Source: Oscillospiraceae bacterium (GTDB lineage: Bacteria; Bacillota; Clostridia; Oscillospirales; Acutalibacteraceae). Taken from it: a DNA stretch of 64,000 nucleotides. A program made the position numbers and the translations under genes. Under the pieces are notes generated by a model, which saw nothing but the letters and a program-made list of their open reading frames with translations, was not told the origin of the DNA and searched no databases. Location: NCBI GenBank assembly GCA_022650485.1, contig JALCPP010000004.1, positions 1 to 64,000 of the forward strand, read 5' to 3'. This document shows positions 8,176-16,020 of the stretch, piece after piece; the stretch's first letter is position 1, and every line of letters begins with the position of its first letter.

Positions 8176-8577
8176 ATGTACGAAAAAGCACCATATTTTT
8201 ATGGAACCGGAAGAAGAAAAAGCAGCGTTGCCCGTGTCAGAGTTTACCAGGGCAGCGGTAAAATCACCATTAATGACCGTACCATTGATGAATACTTCGG
8301 TCTGGAAACACTCAAACTGATTGTTCGCCAGCCGCTTGTACTGACTAAGACTGACGAAAAGTTTGACATTGTCTGCCGCGTAGCCGGCGGCGGTGTTACC
8401 GGACAGGCCGGCGCAATCCGTCACGGCATTGCCCGTGCCCTGCTGCAGTACGATTCAGAAAATCTTCGTTCTATTCTGAAAAAGGCCGGGTTCCTGACCC
8501 GTGACCCGAGAATGAAGGAACGTAAGAAGTACGGCCTGAAAGCTGCACGTCGCGCACCCCAGTTCTCCAAGAGATAA
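8176..8577 (+). CDS. rpsI: 30S ribosomal protein S9
   Basis: A 133-residue S9 protein. It shows [14 protein letters not shown] near the start, the [19 protein letters not shown] core, and a C-terminal basic tail ending in QFSKR, where the last Arg contacts P-site tRNA in known structures. It is co-transcribed with rplM, with GGGGAGG upstream of its ATG, and is followed by a strong terminator. Confidence 0.98.
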   Translation: MYEKAPYFYGTGRRKSSVARVRVYQGSGKITINDRTIDEYFGLETLKLIVRQPLVLTKTDEKFDIVCRVAGGGVTGQAGAIRHGIARALLQYDSENLRSILKKAGFLTRDPRMKERKKYGLKAARRAPQFSKR

Positions 8578-8593
8578 TTTGTATCTCATTCGT

Positions 8594-8630
8594 AATCCCC
8601 GCAAACCGGAAGGTTTGCGGGGATTTTTGT
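8594..8630 (+). terminator. Terminator of rplM-rpsI (repeat copy 1)
   Basis: AATCCCCGCAAACC (8594-8607), GGAA tetraloop, GGTTTGCGGGGATT (8612-8625), then T-rich. The hairpin and the 16 bases before it are nearly the same as the terminator at 11760-11794. Confidence 0.92.
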
Positions 8631-8640
8631 GTCTGAAGCA

Positions 8641-9177
8641 AATCTAACGCAAACAGGGGGTCTGCTGATGAATGAAAGCCTGAAGATATGGCAGAGATGA
8701 AAATCATAAAGCATCACCCTGTGAGTATCATGAAATAATGACGGGAATAGTGCATGATCTGTATGCCTTTACATATTATTTAAAAGATATTTGAAACTGC
8801 CAATATGGATGAAGAAGGATATGATAAGGGAAAGCATATCCCGTATAAAGTTGGAAAGCGGATTTTCTGTGTAAAAAACAGTAAGAAGAGGGAAAAGTCT
8901 GTTTTTAGTTAGAAGCCAAAGAATTTTAAAAATAAAAGCATAATTACTTGGACGAATTATCTTGAATATTGGAAGAATAAGGAATATAATGTATTCTAGG
9001 AATAAATCATCTAAAGCTAAACCGTGTAGTTTTTTCAAAATACGAAAGTAAATCCGGCTGGCCTGCGCTGCTCTGAAGGGGAAAGAAAAAATCGAAAAGG
9101 AGGGAAACAAAAGCAGAAAAGCTTTGCGGCAGGGTTCAGGAAGAATCAGCTTTATAAAATAAAGAGAGGAGAAGCAT
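8641..9177. other. Gene-poor AT-rich stretch
   Basis: About 540 bases with no gene I can support. A 138-codon minus-strand frame (8769-9185) is rich in Phe, Ile and Leu as AT-rich non-coding DNA often is, has no recognisable domain, and is not called. Purine-rich runs and an AGGAGG (about 9099) hint at former genes. It sits beside a possible pseudogene. Confidence 0.45.
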
Positions 9178-9379
9178 ATGGACATACCAGAGGGCTTTTT
9201 TAATTGCTTGAGGCACTGTCCTGATGATCGGCTTTGCCGCTATGATGGCGTATACGCACAAAGTGTATCTGGAAGCGGGAATTTTATACAGCAAACGAGC
9301 GGCTGAGTGCTGTATGTTTGCTCCAGCGAATTTTGCTTTTCTCCTTATAAACTATGTAGATCCACGCAATGTTGCTTGA
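9178..9379 (+). pseudogene. Possible decayed small membrane protein gene
   Basis: An ATG at 9178 after AGAGGAG opens a short frame (MDIPEG...). One base shift later the DNA reads as a membrane-like segment, RAFLIA, stop, GTVLMIGFAAMMAYTHKVYL, ending with TGA at 9377-9379. A good start site, a frame break and an in-frame stop together suggest a degenerate gene, but no parent family was recognised and it could be chance. Confidence 0.28.
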
Positions 9380-9422
9380 ATTGGGGCTTTCACATAATTT
9401 TGTATATTAAGGAGGGTTCAAT

Positions 9423-10829
9423 ATGTTTTGCCCACAATGCGGAACAAAAAATAACGATGATGCAGTAGTCTGCTCAAACTGCGGCGCAGATGTTTCTCAA
9501 GCTTTTTCAGAGGCTCAGACTTCCCCGCAAAACCAGACGGGCGCCCAATTTCAAACATCTGCATCGAATTCCTCTGTGGCTCCGACCTATGTTTATCAGT
9601 CCGGTACAGCCGCCGTAAAGGCGAGAATACAGTTGAAAAAATCCACTAAAATCATTCTGGCGGCCATCGTGGTATTTATCGTTGCATGCACGGTCCTTTA
9701 CAATATCGCCAAGCAGATGAGCAGCCCTAGAAATGTGGCTCAGACTTATTTTGGAACCATTCAAAACCATAATTGGGAGAAGGCCTATTCTCTCCTGGAT
9801 ATTAAGGAAAGCGATTTCCTTAACAAGGCCAACTTTGTCAAAATGATGAAAGAATCTGTGGAGATGAATAAAATTGTCAACTACAGGATTCTTGATGAAA
9901 AAACACAAAAGGCAAGTAAGGCGGACGGAAAAAGCAATCAAAAGAAAGGTTCGTTATCGGCGGGCGGCCTGACAAAGGCCGTCAAGGTTCAATATATTGT
10001 GCAAGGTGAAACGGAACCGCAGACCGTGTCGATGATCTTGATTAAGCACCCTCAAAGGAAGTTCTTTCTGTTTGACACATGGAAAGTCTCTTCAGAAGAA
10101 TATATTACGTCGGAAGCAGAGATTACGGTTCCTGATGGGACAACTGTATATTTGGATGGCGTGAAAATTCCAGATTCCGCTAAGATGGAGGATGATTCTT
10201 GGGATGACTGGGACGAGCAAGCCAATCAGCCCGTATGTTATCTGGTGAAAAATATTTTTACGGGGACCCATGCGCTCAAGGTTACTTCGCCATATACCGA
10301 CGATTATACAGAGAATGTTACCGCCGAGGACGGTTACATGAGTACCGAAGTAGACAAGTTAAAAGTGAAGAAGTCTGTTTCGGACCAAGTGTCGCAGCAG
10401 GCGCAGCAGACCATTCAGGATATTTACAAAGCAGCTATGGCGGGGGAGAGCTTTAGCAGCGTCAAAGATGTTTTTGTTCCAGACAGTGATATACAAAGGT
10501 CTATGCTGTACGACTATAAGGCGCTTCTTGATCAGATGGCGACGGGTGACCACAGCGACAGAGGATTCAAGAGTATCACCGTTTCTGACTTTGAGACGCA
10601 GGTTCAGGATTCCGGGGAGGAGACATCCCTGTTTGCTGTTAAGCTCGTTACGAATTTCAATTGCGCTTATACGGCCGTGATGCCGTCGGGCGGTCTGGAT
10701 TCCTCTACGCAGCCCCAACAGATTTCCAACGAAGGCAACGGCCGGATTTCCTTTACTTACGAGTTGAATGATGACAAATGGCTCATCAAAGATATGAGCA
10801 GCTTTATGTTGTACCCAAGTGATAATTGA
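9423..10829 (+). CDS. Zinc-ribbon, TcaA/YvbJ-like membrane protein
   Basis: A 468-residue protein with an N-terminal zinc ribbon (Cys3, Cys6, Cys17, Cys20), a low-complexity linker, one membrane helix (about 77-96), and a long extracellular part. The segment after the helix (NVAQTYFGTIQNHNWEKAY) matches the TcaA second-domain style, a repeat with VPDGTTVYLDGVKIP follows, and a C-terminal NTF2-like part closes it. TcaA-like proteins are linked to glycopeptide response and wall or teichoic acid processes; a similar sensing role is inferred. The ATG follows AAGGAGG. It forms an operon with the next gene, 14 bases away. Confidence 0.8.
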   Translation: MFCPQCGTKNNDDAVVCSNCGADVSQAFSEAQTSPQNQTGAQFQTSASNSSVAPTYVYQSGTAAVKARIQLKKSTKIILAAIVVFIVACTVLYNIAKQMSSPRNVAQTYFGTIQNHNWEKAYSLLDIKESDFLNKANFVKMMKESVEMNKIVNYRILDEKTQKASKADGKSNQKKGSLSAGGLTKAVKVQYIVQGETEPQTVSMILIKHPQRKFFLFDTWKVSSEEYITSEAEITVPDGTTVYLDGVKIPDSAKMEDDSWDDWDEQANQPVCYLVKNIFTGTHALKVTSPYTDDYTENVTAEDGYMSTEVDKLKVKKSVSDQVSQQAQQTIQDIYKAAMAGESFSSVKDVFVPDSDIQRSMLYDYKALLDQMATGDHSDRGFKSITVSDFETQVQDSGEETSLFAVKLVTNFNCAYTAVMPSGGLDSSTQPQQISNEGNGRISFTYELNDDKWLIKDMSSFMLYPSDN

Positions 10830-10843
10830 GGAGATGATTTACT

Positions 10844-11734
10844 ATGGCAAAGTTTTGCGTTTATTGCGGCAGGCCTTTAGAAGAAGGAGAGGTATGTCAA
10901 TGCAGGAATATTTCTGCACAGGCAACGCCGCTCAAAGCGGAAGAAAAAGTTGCGCAAGCCAATATTTTACCCAGTAAAGCAGGAAAATACGTTCAGGGAC
11001 TTTGGCACTTTATCAGGCAGTCTTTTCAAGCACCGGTACAGGCGATGAGATCATTTGCCGCGTCTGCGGACGTTAACGAGGCGTTTGGGTTAATCGGGAT
11101 ACAGGCAATTGCGTTTGGCCTGTTTATGGTTGTCCTTTGCAGCAAGCTTAGCGATGTCCTTACAACGGCGCTGTATGGGGGGCTCTCCTCCATCGGCTCT
11201 CTCTTTAGCTGGGCGAGCGGGAATTTATTTGAAAATTCTGACGCAATCGCGGATTTGGGTAGGTTCCCAATGGGTAAAATCTTTTTTCTGTCACTGCTTT
11301 TGGCAGCTGTCTCAGCCTTCCTGTTCGCGGGGATTTTGCTGATGTTCAGCAAAGTTTTCAAGGGCCAGACTACATACAGGCATATGCTGTGCGTATCGGG
11401 CGCGAATAGTCTGGCGTCTGCCCCGTTCCTGCTGCTCGGTATTGTGGGACTTTGGATTAACTTCGAACTGGGCATTGGGATCGCTTGCCTGAGCTTGTTC
11501 CTGCAGCCGTATTTCACGCTTGAGGCTTTGAACGGCCTTGAAATTGTGGAGAAAGATAAATCGGTTTATTTCTGTTTCCTGTCGTTTGCGGTGCTGGCCT
11601 TGGCGATGCTGCTTGTTGCAAAGCAGATTTATCCGCAGTACCTGCCAACGGGATTGACATCGCTGTTGGATGAGGCGAAAGTGTATGCGGATGACGCTTC
11701 CGGTGTTTTGGGAGAATTTTTCGGCAACTCTTAA
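10844..11734 (+). CDS. Zinc-ribbon multi-pass membrane protein
   Basis: A 296-residue protein with an N-terminal cysteine cluster (Cys5, Cys8, Cys18, Cys20), a soluble linker, and about five membrane segments between residues 80 and 270. The membrane part resembles the broad YIP1/DUF-type families found beside zinc-ribbon proteins in Clostridia, but I cannot assign it firmly. It follows the TcaA-like gene by 14 bases with GAGGAGA before its ATG, so the two probably work in one envelope complex. The unit ends at the terminator at 11760. Confidence 0.75.
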   Translation: MAKFCVYCGRPLEEGEVCQCRNISAQATPLKAEEKVAQANILPSKAGKYVQGLWHFIRQSFQAPVQAMRSFAASADVNEAFGLIGIQAIAFGLFMVVLCSKLSDVLTTALYGGLSSIGSLFSWASGNLFENSDAIADLGRFPMGKIFFLSLLLAAVSAFLFAGILLMFSKVFKGQTTYRHMLCVSGANSLASAPFLLLGIVGLWINFELGIGIACLSLFLQPYFTLEALNGLEIVEKDKSVYFCFLSFAVLALAMLLVAKQIYPQYLPTGLTSLLDEAKVYADDASGVLGEFFGNS

Positions 11735-11759
11735 TACAACTGATTTGTATCCCATTTTC

Positions 11760-11794
11760 AATCCCCGCAAACCGCAAGGTTTGCGGGGGTTTTT
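11760..11794 (+). terminator. Terminator of zinc-ribbon operon (repeat copy 2)
   Basis: AATCCCCGCAAACC (11760-11773), GCAA tetraloop, GGTTTGCGGGGGTT (11778-11791), then TTTT. Close sequence copy of the rpsI terminator, including the upstream TTTGTATCxCATT. Confidence 0.92.
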
Positions 11795-11896
11795 GCATTT
11801 CACAGCGGCTTTTCGCCGTCTCACGGGTAAAACGCACTGCGTGACGCAAAAATATGGTAGAATGCAAGCATCACAGAAAAGAGGGGGCAAGGTCCG

Positions 11897-12337
11897 GTGA
11901 AAGTCAGAATCGAGTTGCAAAAGGACCTGAACGAGCCGTACGCGGTCATCTACACGGGGCGGATTGACAATGAAGTGTCCGAATTGGCCGCGCGGCTTGG
12001 TGAAAGCCAAAAAGATAATTTCTTTGTTCTGCGGCAGGATGAAAAATATGTTGTGGTAAAGCCGCAGGAAATCTATATGGCGCGGTTTGAGGAAAATCAG
12101 GTTGTTCTTTACGGAAGAGGGGAAACATACACGTCCAAACTGCGGTTGTATGAAATTGAAAATCAGCTGGGAAGCGATTTTCTTCGCATTTCAAAAACGA
12201 CCCTGGTCAATCTGAAACAGATTGACAGTGTGGAATCCTCGTTTGGCGGCACGATGGCTCTAAAGCTGAAAAACGGCGGGAAAGATTATATTTCCAGAAA
12301 ATACTTGCCCGCGTTCAAAAAATATCTCGGGATTTAA
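11897..12337 (+). CDS. LytTR-type DNA-binding regulator
   Basis: A 146-residue protein whose C-terminal half is a LytTR DNA-binding domain: LYEIENQLGSDFLRISKTTLVN followed by the ISRKYLPAFKKYLG end. There is no receiver domain, so it belongs to the stand-alone LytTR group usually paired with a DUF3021 membrane protein. In that group the membrane partner is thought to restrain the regulator. The GTG at 11897 follows GAGGGGG by 9 bases. The next gene, 14 bases on, is exactly such a DUF3021 partner. Likely self-regulating, as is common for LytTR systems. Confidence 0.88.
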   Translation: MKVRIELQKDLNEPYAVIYTGRIDNEVSELAARLGESQKDNFFVLRQDEKYVVVKPQEIYMARFEENQVVLYGRGETYTSKLRLYEIENQLGSDFLRISKTTLVNLKQIDSVESSFGGTMALKLKNGGKDYISRKYLPAFKKYLGI

Positions 12338-12351
12338 AGGAGGAACTTCAA

Positions 12352-12780
12352 TTGATACGTATTATGAAGTATGTGGTGAGAGGAATTACCTGGGGCTGCA
12401 CGTTTTTAAGCGTGATTTGTATGATCGGTGTTTGGCAGAACGGTGCCCAGTGGTTTTTAAACTCCCCCAAAAGTTACCCGATGCAGGGCTTTGCTTCCAT
12501 GCTGGTGGGGATCGGCTGGATTCTGCCCACCATGGTTTATGAAAGCAAGAAGCTGTCAAGGCCTATTCAGATTTTAATTCACATGACGGTGGGCTTTACC
12601 GTGTATTTTCCCGTTGCGTTTTACATGGGATGGATTCCTCTGGAAGGGGGGACACCGCAGATTCTGCTGGAAGTCCTTCTGGCACTGCTCATTTCCCTGG
12701 CCATCTGGTTTTGTTTCTATCTATATTACAGAAAAGAAGCCCGTGATATGAACCGGAAGCTTCATCAGATCAATCGATGA
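12352..12780 (+). CDS. DUF3021 membrane protein, LytTR partner
   Basis: A 142-residue protein with four membrane helices (about 11-28, 46-63, 74-92, 103-126), matching the DUF3021 family. It follows the LytTR gene directly. The TTG at 12352 is chosen because AAAGGAGG ends 8 bases before it; an ATG four codons later is too far from that site. DUF3021 proteins are inferred to act as membrane anti-regulators of LytTR proteins; the signal is unknown here. A terminator follows within 15 bases. Confidence 0.85.
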   Translation: MIRIMKYVVRGITWGCTFLSVICMIGVWQNGAQWFLNSPKSYPMQGFASMLVGIGWILPTMVYESKKLSRPIQILIHMTVGFTVYFPVAFYMGWIPLEGGTPQILLEVLLALLISLAIWFCFYLYYRKEARDMNRKLHQINR

Positions 12781-12794
12781 AATACGGCGGAAAA

Positions 12795-12830
12795 AATCCC
12801 TTGTAAATGAAAGTTTACAGGGGATTTTTT
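12795..12830 (+). terminator. Terminator of the LytTR-DUF3021 operon
   Basis: AATCCCTTGTAAA (12795-12807) pairs with TTTACAGGGGATT (12814-12826) with one G-U pair, then TTTT. Confidence 0.85.
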
Positions 12831-13000
12831 GATATAAGAATAAAATAATTACGAAAAATGTCATGACAAAATATCACAGTTTATGATAATTTTGTAATGG
12901 ACAAAAGACATAGGATGCATGCGCCTTCCCGGCATATTGTGAATAAAATATGAACAAAAAGAAAGCTGAATTGATGCTCTTTTCGAACAAAAAACAGTGC

Positions 13001-13026
13001 TGTAACAGTTGTAACAGGTTTGTAAC
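13001..13026 (+). promoter_or_regulatory. WalR-like direct repeat of TGTAAC
   Basis: Three TGTAAC units stand at 13001, 13010 and 13021. The last two are spaced by 5 bases and fit the known WalR (YycF) site TGTWAH-N5-TGTWAH. The box lies about 130 bases before the promoter of a G5/3D-domain wall protein, the kind of gene WalR controls in Bacillus. The distance is larger than usual. The rest of the 330-base gap (12831-13158) shows no gene. Confidence 0.45.
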
Positions 13027-13158
13027 CGCTGATTTTCTTACAGGTTGCACAGAAATCAATGCCCTTTCAAACCCGGCAACACCAATTTTAATGTCGAATT
13101 TGGAATAATAGTAGGAGGACGGTTGTGAATATTGCACAAAATGAAGGGCACGAATAAT

Positions 13159-13187
13159 TTGACATATGGGAAATTGGTGAATATAAT
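13159..13187 (+). promoter_or_regulatory. Consensus sigma-A promoter of the G5/3D wall protein
   Basis: Perfect TTGACA (13159-13164), 17-base spacer, perfect TATAAT (13182-13187). Confidence 0.85.
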
Positions 13188-13281
13188 AACTCGCATTGAT
13201 AGAATAACTCAGCGCTGACAGCCGGAAAGCAGGGAACGCGATGTGGAAGATCCCTTTCGGCTGACGGAAAAGGGTGAATTT

Positions 13282-14751
13282 ATGCGTAAGAAATTTGAGC
13301 CTGTGCTGCGCTTTTTTCGCAGGCTTGCAAAAGCGATGAAATCCGTGTGCCGCTTTGGGCGGAAACAGAAGGCAGGTCCTTTTGCCGCAGGAGCAAGCAC
13401 GCGGGTGTGCCGCTTTTTTATGGGGCTTTGGAAAAGCTGGAATACGGCGAGAAAGGCCGGGCTGGTTCAACAGCTGGCGGTGCTTGTGCGCAGAAAAAAA
13501 GAAGCTGCGCTTGCCTGGGTCCGCAGCAGGGTGGATCACGTCACTCCAGAAGAGGGGACGGCGCTTCGGGCGGCACTGCTGCGGCAGGGAGCGATGCTTT
13601 TGCTGATGGTTTCGGTTACGGTCGGCTCCGTGGGAACCGTGATGGCCGCGACTCATGTCGCAACAATTACGTGTGACGGGGCAGAAAGCCTGATTGAAAT
13701 GACCTCGCCTGAAACAGACCGGATTCTTCTGAAAGCGGGAATTCAAACCGGGCCGGATGACCTGGTTTCGCGCAGCGACGATCCGGAACATGCCGGCGAC
13801 GTTCTGATTACAGTAAAAATGGCGCGGAACGTAGATGTTGAGTCGGACGGTACCAGCAAAACGGTCACCGCCCATTACGGCGACACGGTAAGCGATGTGC
13901 TTTGTGCGGCCGGCGTCAGCATGGACGCCGACGATCTGGTTACGCCGTGTGCAAGTGAACTGGTTAAGCCGGACACAAAGATTCAGGTTACGCGGATGGT
14001 CCAGGTGACGGTTGCCGCGGATGGCTGCAAGGTTGCCACAACGGTAAAGGAAGGCAGCGTGCTGGATGCGGTTCGTCAGGCCGGCGTGGCGCTTGGTACG
14101 GAAGACACTTTGAATGTCGATGAAAATAAAGTCGTCGATGCCGGAATGGAGATCAGTGTTTCCCGTGTCACTTACAACGAAGTGACCGAAACGAGGTCCG
14201 TTCCGTATCAGACCGTTACCAAAAAGGATTCCACCCTTGCCGCGGGCAAAACGAAGGTGGAAACAGCGGGCAAAAACGGAACGGCGCAGGTTGTCGTGCG
14301 CCAGAAACTGGTTGAAGGCCAGGTGACCGAAACGCAGGATGTGAGTTCGACGGTTGTCACAAAACCGGTCGATCAGGTTGTGCGGCTCGGTACGAAAAGA
14401 AGCGCGGTGGCATCCGTCGGTTCTGACGGAACCGTGGTGGATGAGAACGGGAACACGGTGCGGTATAAAAAAGTGCTGACCGGAAAATGCTCCTGCTACA
14501 CCGGCGGCGGCTGGACTTCCACCGGAGCGAAAGCCGCGTTTGGGCGCGTTGCGGTTAACCCGAATGTGATCCCTTATGGGACAAAGCTGTATATCTGTTC
14601 GCCGGACGGAAAGCTGGTTTACGGCTACGCGGTTGCGGCGGATACGGGCGGCGCGGCAATGCGCGGAATTATTATTGCAGATTTGTACTACGACACTTAT
14701 CAGGAGTGCACCAAGATCGGCACCAGAACGATGAGCGTTTACGTTCTGTAA
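13282..14751 (+). CDS. RpfB/YabE-like cell-wall protein with DUF348, G5 and 3D domains
   Basis: A 489-residue exported protein. A basic cytoplasmic N-terminus of about 95 residues precedes one membrane or signal segment (about 101-123). Three DUF348-type repeats follow, then a G5 domain (VTETRSVPYQTVTKKDSTLA...) and a C-terminal 3D domain (LTGKCSCYTGGGW, AADTGGAA, ADLYYD) with its conserved aspartates. 3D domains are lytic-transglycosylase-like folds that act on peptidoglycan. The ATG at 13282 follows AAAAGGGTG; an in-frame GTG at 13243 is possible. The long basic N-terminus is unusual for YabE-like proteins. A consensus promoter, a WalR-like box and a strong terminator frame it as a single gene. 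Confidence 0.88.
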   Translation: MRKKFEPVLRFFRRLAKAMKSVCRFGRKQKAGPFAAGASTRVCRFFMGLWKSWNTARKAGLVQQLAVLVRRKKEAALAWVRSRVDHVTPEEGTALRAALLRQGAMLLLMVSVTVGSVGTVMAATHVATITCDGAESLIEMTSPETDRILLKAGIQTGPDDLVSRSDDPEHAGDVLITVKMARNVDVESDGTSKTVTAHYGDTVSDVLCAAGVSMDADDLVTPCASELVKPDTKIQVTRMVQVTVAADGCKVATTVKEGSVLDAVRQAGVALGTEDTLNVDENKVVDAGMEISVSRVTYNEVTETRSVPYQTVTKKDSTLAAGKTKVETAGKNGTAQVVVRQKLVEGQVTETQDVSSTVVTKPVDQVVRLGTKRSAVASVGSDGTVVDENGNTVRYKKVLTGKCSCYTGGGWTSTGAKAAFGRVAVNPNVIPYGTKLYICSPDGKLVYGYAVAADTGGAAMRGIIIADLYYDTYQECTKIGTRTMSVYVL

Positions 14752-14769
14752 CACAGCGGAATCTTAAAA

Positions 14770-14799
14770 GGCGGGAACCAGGCGGTTCCCGCCTTTTTT
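14770..14799 (+). terminator. Intrinsic terminator of the wall protein gene
   Basis: GGCGGGAACC (14770-14779), loop AGGC, GGTTCCCGCC (14784-14793), then TTTTTT; the A run before the stem can extend pairing. Confidence 0.92.
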
Positions 14800-14814
14800 A
14801 CGTCAAAATCCGTG

Positions 14815-14844
14815 TTGACACCAAAGGCCTTTCCGGGTTATAGT
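14815..14844 (+). promoter_or_regulatory. Promoter of small membrane protein gene
   Basis: TTGACA (14815-14820), 18-base spacer, TATAGT (14839-14844), 35 bases before the start codon. Confidence 0.7.
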
Positions 14845-14881
14845 GTTAGCAAAACATGGAAAAGCAACAGGAGGCGGAATG

Positions 14882-15142
14882 ATGGGGTACGTTTATGTGG
14901 TACTGTGGATTGGAGTCGGAGCCTTTCTGATTTTTCGCATGGGAAAAGAAAGCCGGGTGTTTTATCCCATTGGCGGATTTTTTCTGCTGCTTGGCGTGTG
15001 GTGGGCGGCAGGCGTTTATACCGGGCTGAATTTGTTTTCCGGGGCATGGGGATGGGCTCTGCGTGCGGTGACGGCGGTCACACTGGTTTTGGCATGTGCG
15101 GAGTTTATCAAGGATGTGCGCAGGACGCGAGGCGGAAAATAG
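14882..15142 (+). CDS. Small three-helix membrane protein
   Basis: An 86-residue hydrophobic protein with three predicted membrane helices (about 3-17, 25-45, 52-72) and a basic C-terminus (FIKDVRRTRGGK). No family is recognised. Two ATG codons stand in tandem at 14879 and 14882; the second has better spacing (7 bases) from AGGAGG. It has its own promoter and is followed by a long perfect hairpin without a T tract. Its role is unknown. Confidence 0.72.
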   Translation: MGYVYVVLWIGVGAFLIFRMGKESRVFYPIGGFFLLLGVWWAAGVYTGLNLFSGAWGWALRAVTAVTLVLACAEFIKDVRRTRGGK

Positions 15143-15246
15143 AGGAAATCCTTTGCCGGGGCACGCCTTTTTTACTGCCAAATTCAAATTCACAGCATAG
15201 AATAAGAATGCGGGGCCAATATATTGAAACCGCTTGATCATAGATT

Positions 15247-15273
15247 GTCTGCCGGAGCCTGGCTCCGGCAGAC
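15247..15273. other. Perfect 12-bp hairpin without T tract
   Basis: GTCTGCCGGAGC (15247-15258) pairs perfectly with GCTCCGGCAGAC (15262-15273) around CTG. Neither strand has a U tract after it, so it is not a classical terminator. It lies about 27 bases before the rpe -35 box and could be a factor-assisted end of the upstream transcript or a protein site. Confidence 0.55.
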
Positions 15274-15299
15274 ACCTGTGACAAGCGCGCCGGATTTGG

Positions 15300-15328
15300 T
15301 TGAAAAAAGCGAAGAAGTAGGGTACAAT
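15300..15328 (+). promoter_or_regulatory. Promoter of rpe and the Rnf-like cassette
   Basis: TTGAAA (15300-15305), 17-base spacer, TACAAT (15323-15328), 26 bases before the rpe start. Confidence 0.7.
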
Positions 15329-15354
15329 AAAAGCAAACAGGGAGGAGATATAAA

Positions 15355-16005
15355 ATGCTGATCGCACCTTCCATGCTGGCTTCGGATTTTTCAAAACTGA
15401 GTGATGAAATCATTCGAATGGATATTTCCGGCGCTGACTGGATTCACCTTGATGTGATGGACGGACACTTTGTGCCGAACCTGACCTTTGGCCCGCCGAT
15501 TGTCGCCGCGATGCGCCCGTATACGGACAAGCCGTTTGACGTGCATTTGATGATTGACGAACCTTTGCGCTACGCACCGGCCTTCTTAAAGGCGGGCGCC
15601 GATATTGTGACATTTCACGCGGAGTCGCTTTCCGACCCCGGTCAAACCATAGAAACCATTCGGGCGGGCGGAGCAAAGCCCGCTATGTCTGTAAAACCCG
15701 GCACACCCGTGCAGAAGATTTTTCCCTATTTGGACCGCCTGTACATGGTGCTGGTCATGACGGTGGAGCCCGGCTTCGGCGGGCAGAAATTTATGCCGGA
15801 CATGATGGAGAAAGTACGGCTGCTCAAAAAGGAAAAGCCGGACCTTCTGGTCCAGGTCGACGGGGGAATTCACACGGAAACGATCGCTCAGGCGGCTCAG
15901 GCCGGTGTTGATATCTGCGTTGCGGGGACCGGTGTTTTCAAAGCACCGGACGCTGCGGAAGCGATCCGGAATTTGAAAGCGGCGGCCCAAGCGGCCCTGA
16001 AATAA
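15355..16005 (+). CDS. rpe: Ribulose-phosphate 3-epimerase
   Basis: A 216-residue TIM-barrel enzyme that interconverts ribulose 5-phosphate and xylulose 5-phosphate in the pentose phosphate pathway. Family blocks are clear: APSMLASDF at the start, LDVMDGHFVPNLTFGPP with metal-binding Asp and His, FDVHLMI, TVEPGFGGQKF, VQVDGGI and AGTGVF. GGGAGGAG lies before the ATG. In many Firmicutes rpe follows rsgA and thiN; here it heads a unit with an Rnf-like cassette 15 bases downstream. The shared transcript is inferred from the lack of any terminator. Confidence 0.96.
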   Translation: MLIAPSMLASDFSKLSDEIIRMDISGADWIHLDVMDGHFVPNLTFGPPIVAAMRPYTDKPFDVHLMIDEPLRYAPAFLKAGADIVTFHAESLSDPGQTIETIRAGGAKPAMSVKPGTPVQKIFPYLDRLYMVLVMTVEPGFGGQKFMPDMMEKVRLLKKEKPDLLVQVDGGIHTETIAQAAQAGVDICVAGTGVFKAPDAAEAIRNLKAAAQAALK

Positions 16006-16020
16006 CGGAGGGACGGAACC

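Noticed and set aside
8769-9185. Minus-strand 138-codon frame in the gene-poor stretch
   Set aside because: Phe/Ile/Leu-rich as expected from AT-rich DNA, no ribosome site, no recognisable fold. Kept as non-coding.
13122-13157. AGGAGG followed by a 10-codon frame before the wall protein promoter
   Set aside because: Too short to call; it lies before the -35 box, so it would need another promoter. Could be a leader peptide, without further support.
12874-14754. Open frame of 626 codons antisense to the G5/3D wall protein
   Set aside because: Shadow of a well-supported gene with a consensus promoter; the composition is odd (Arg, His, Asn rich) and no family fits.
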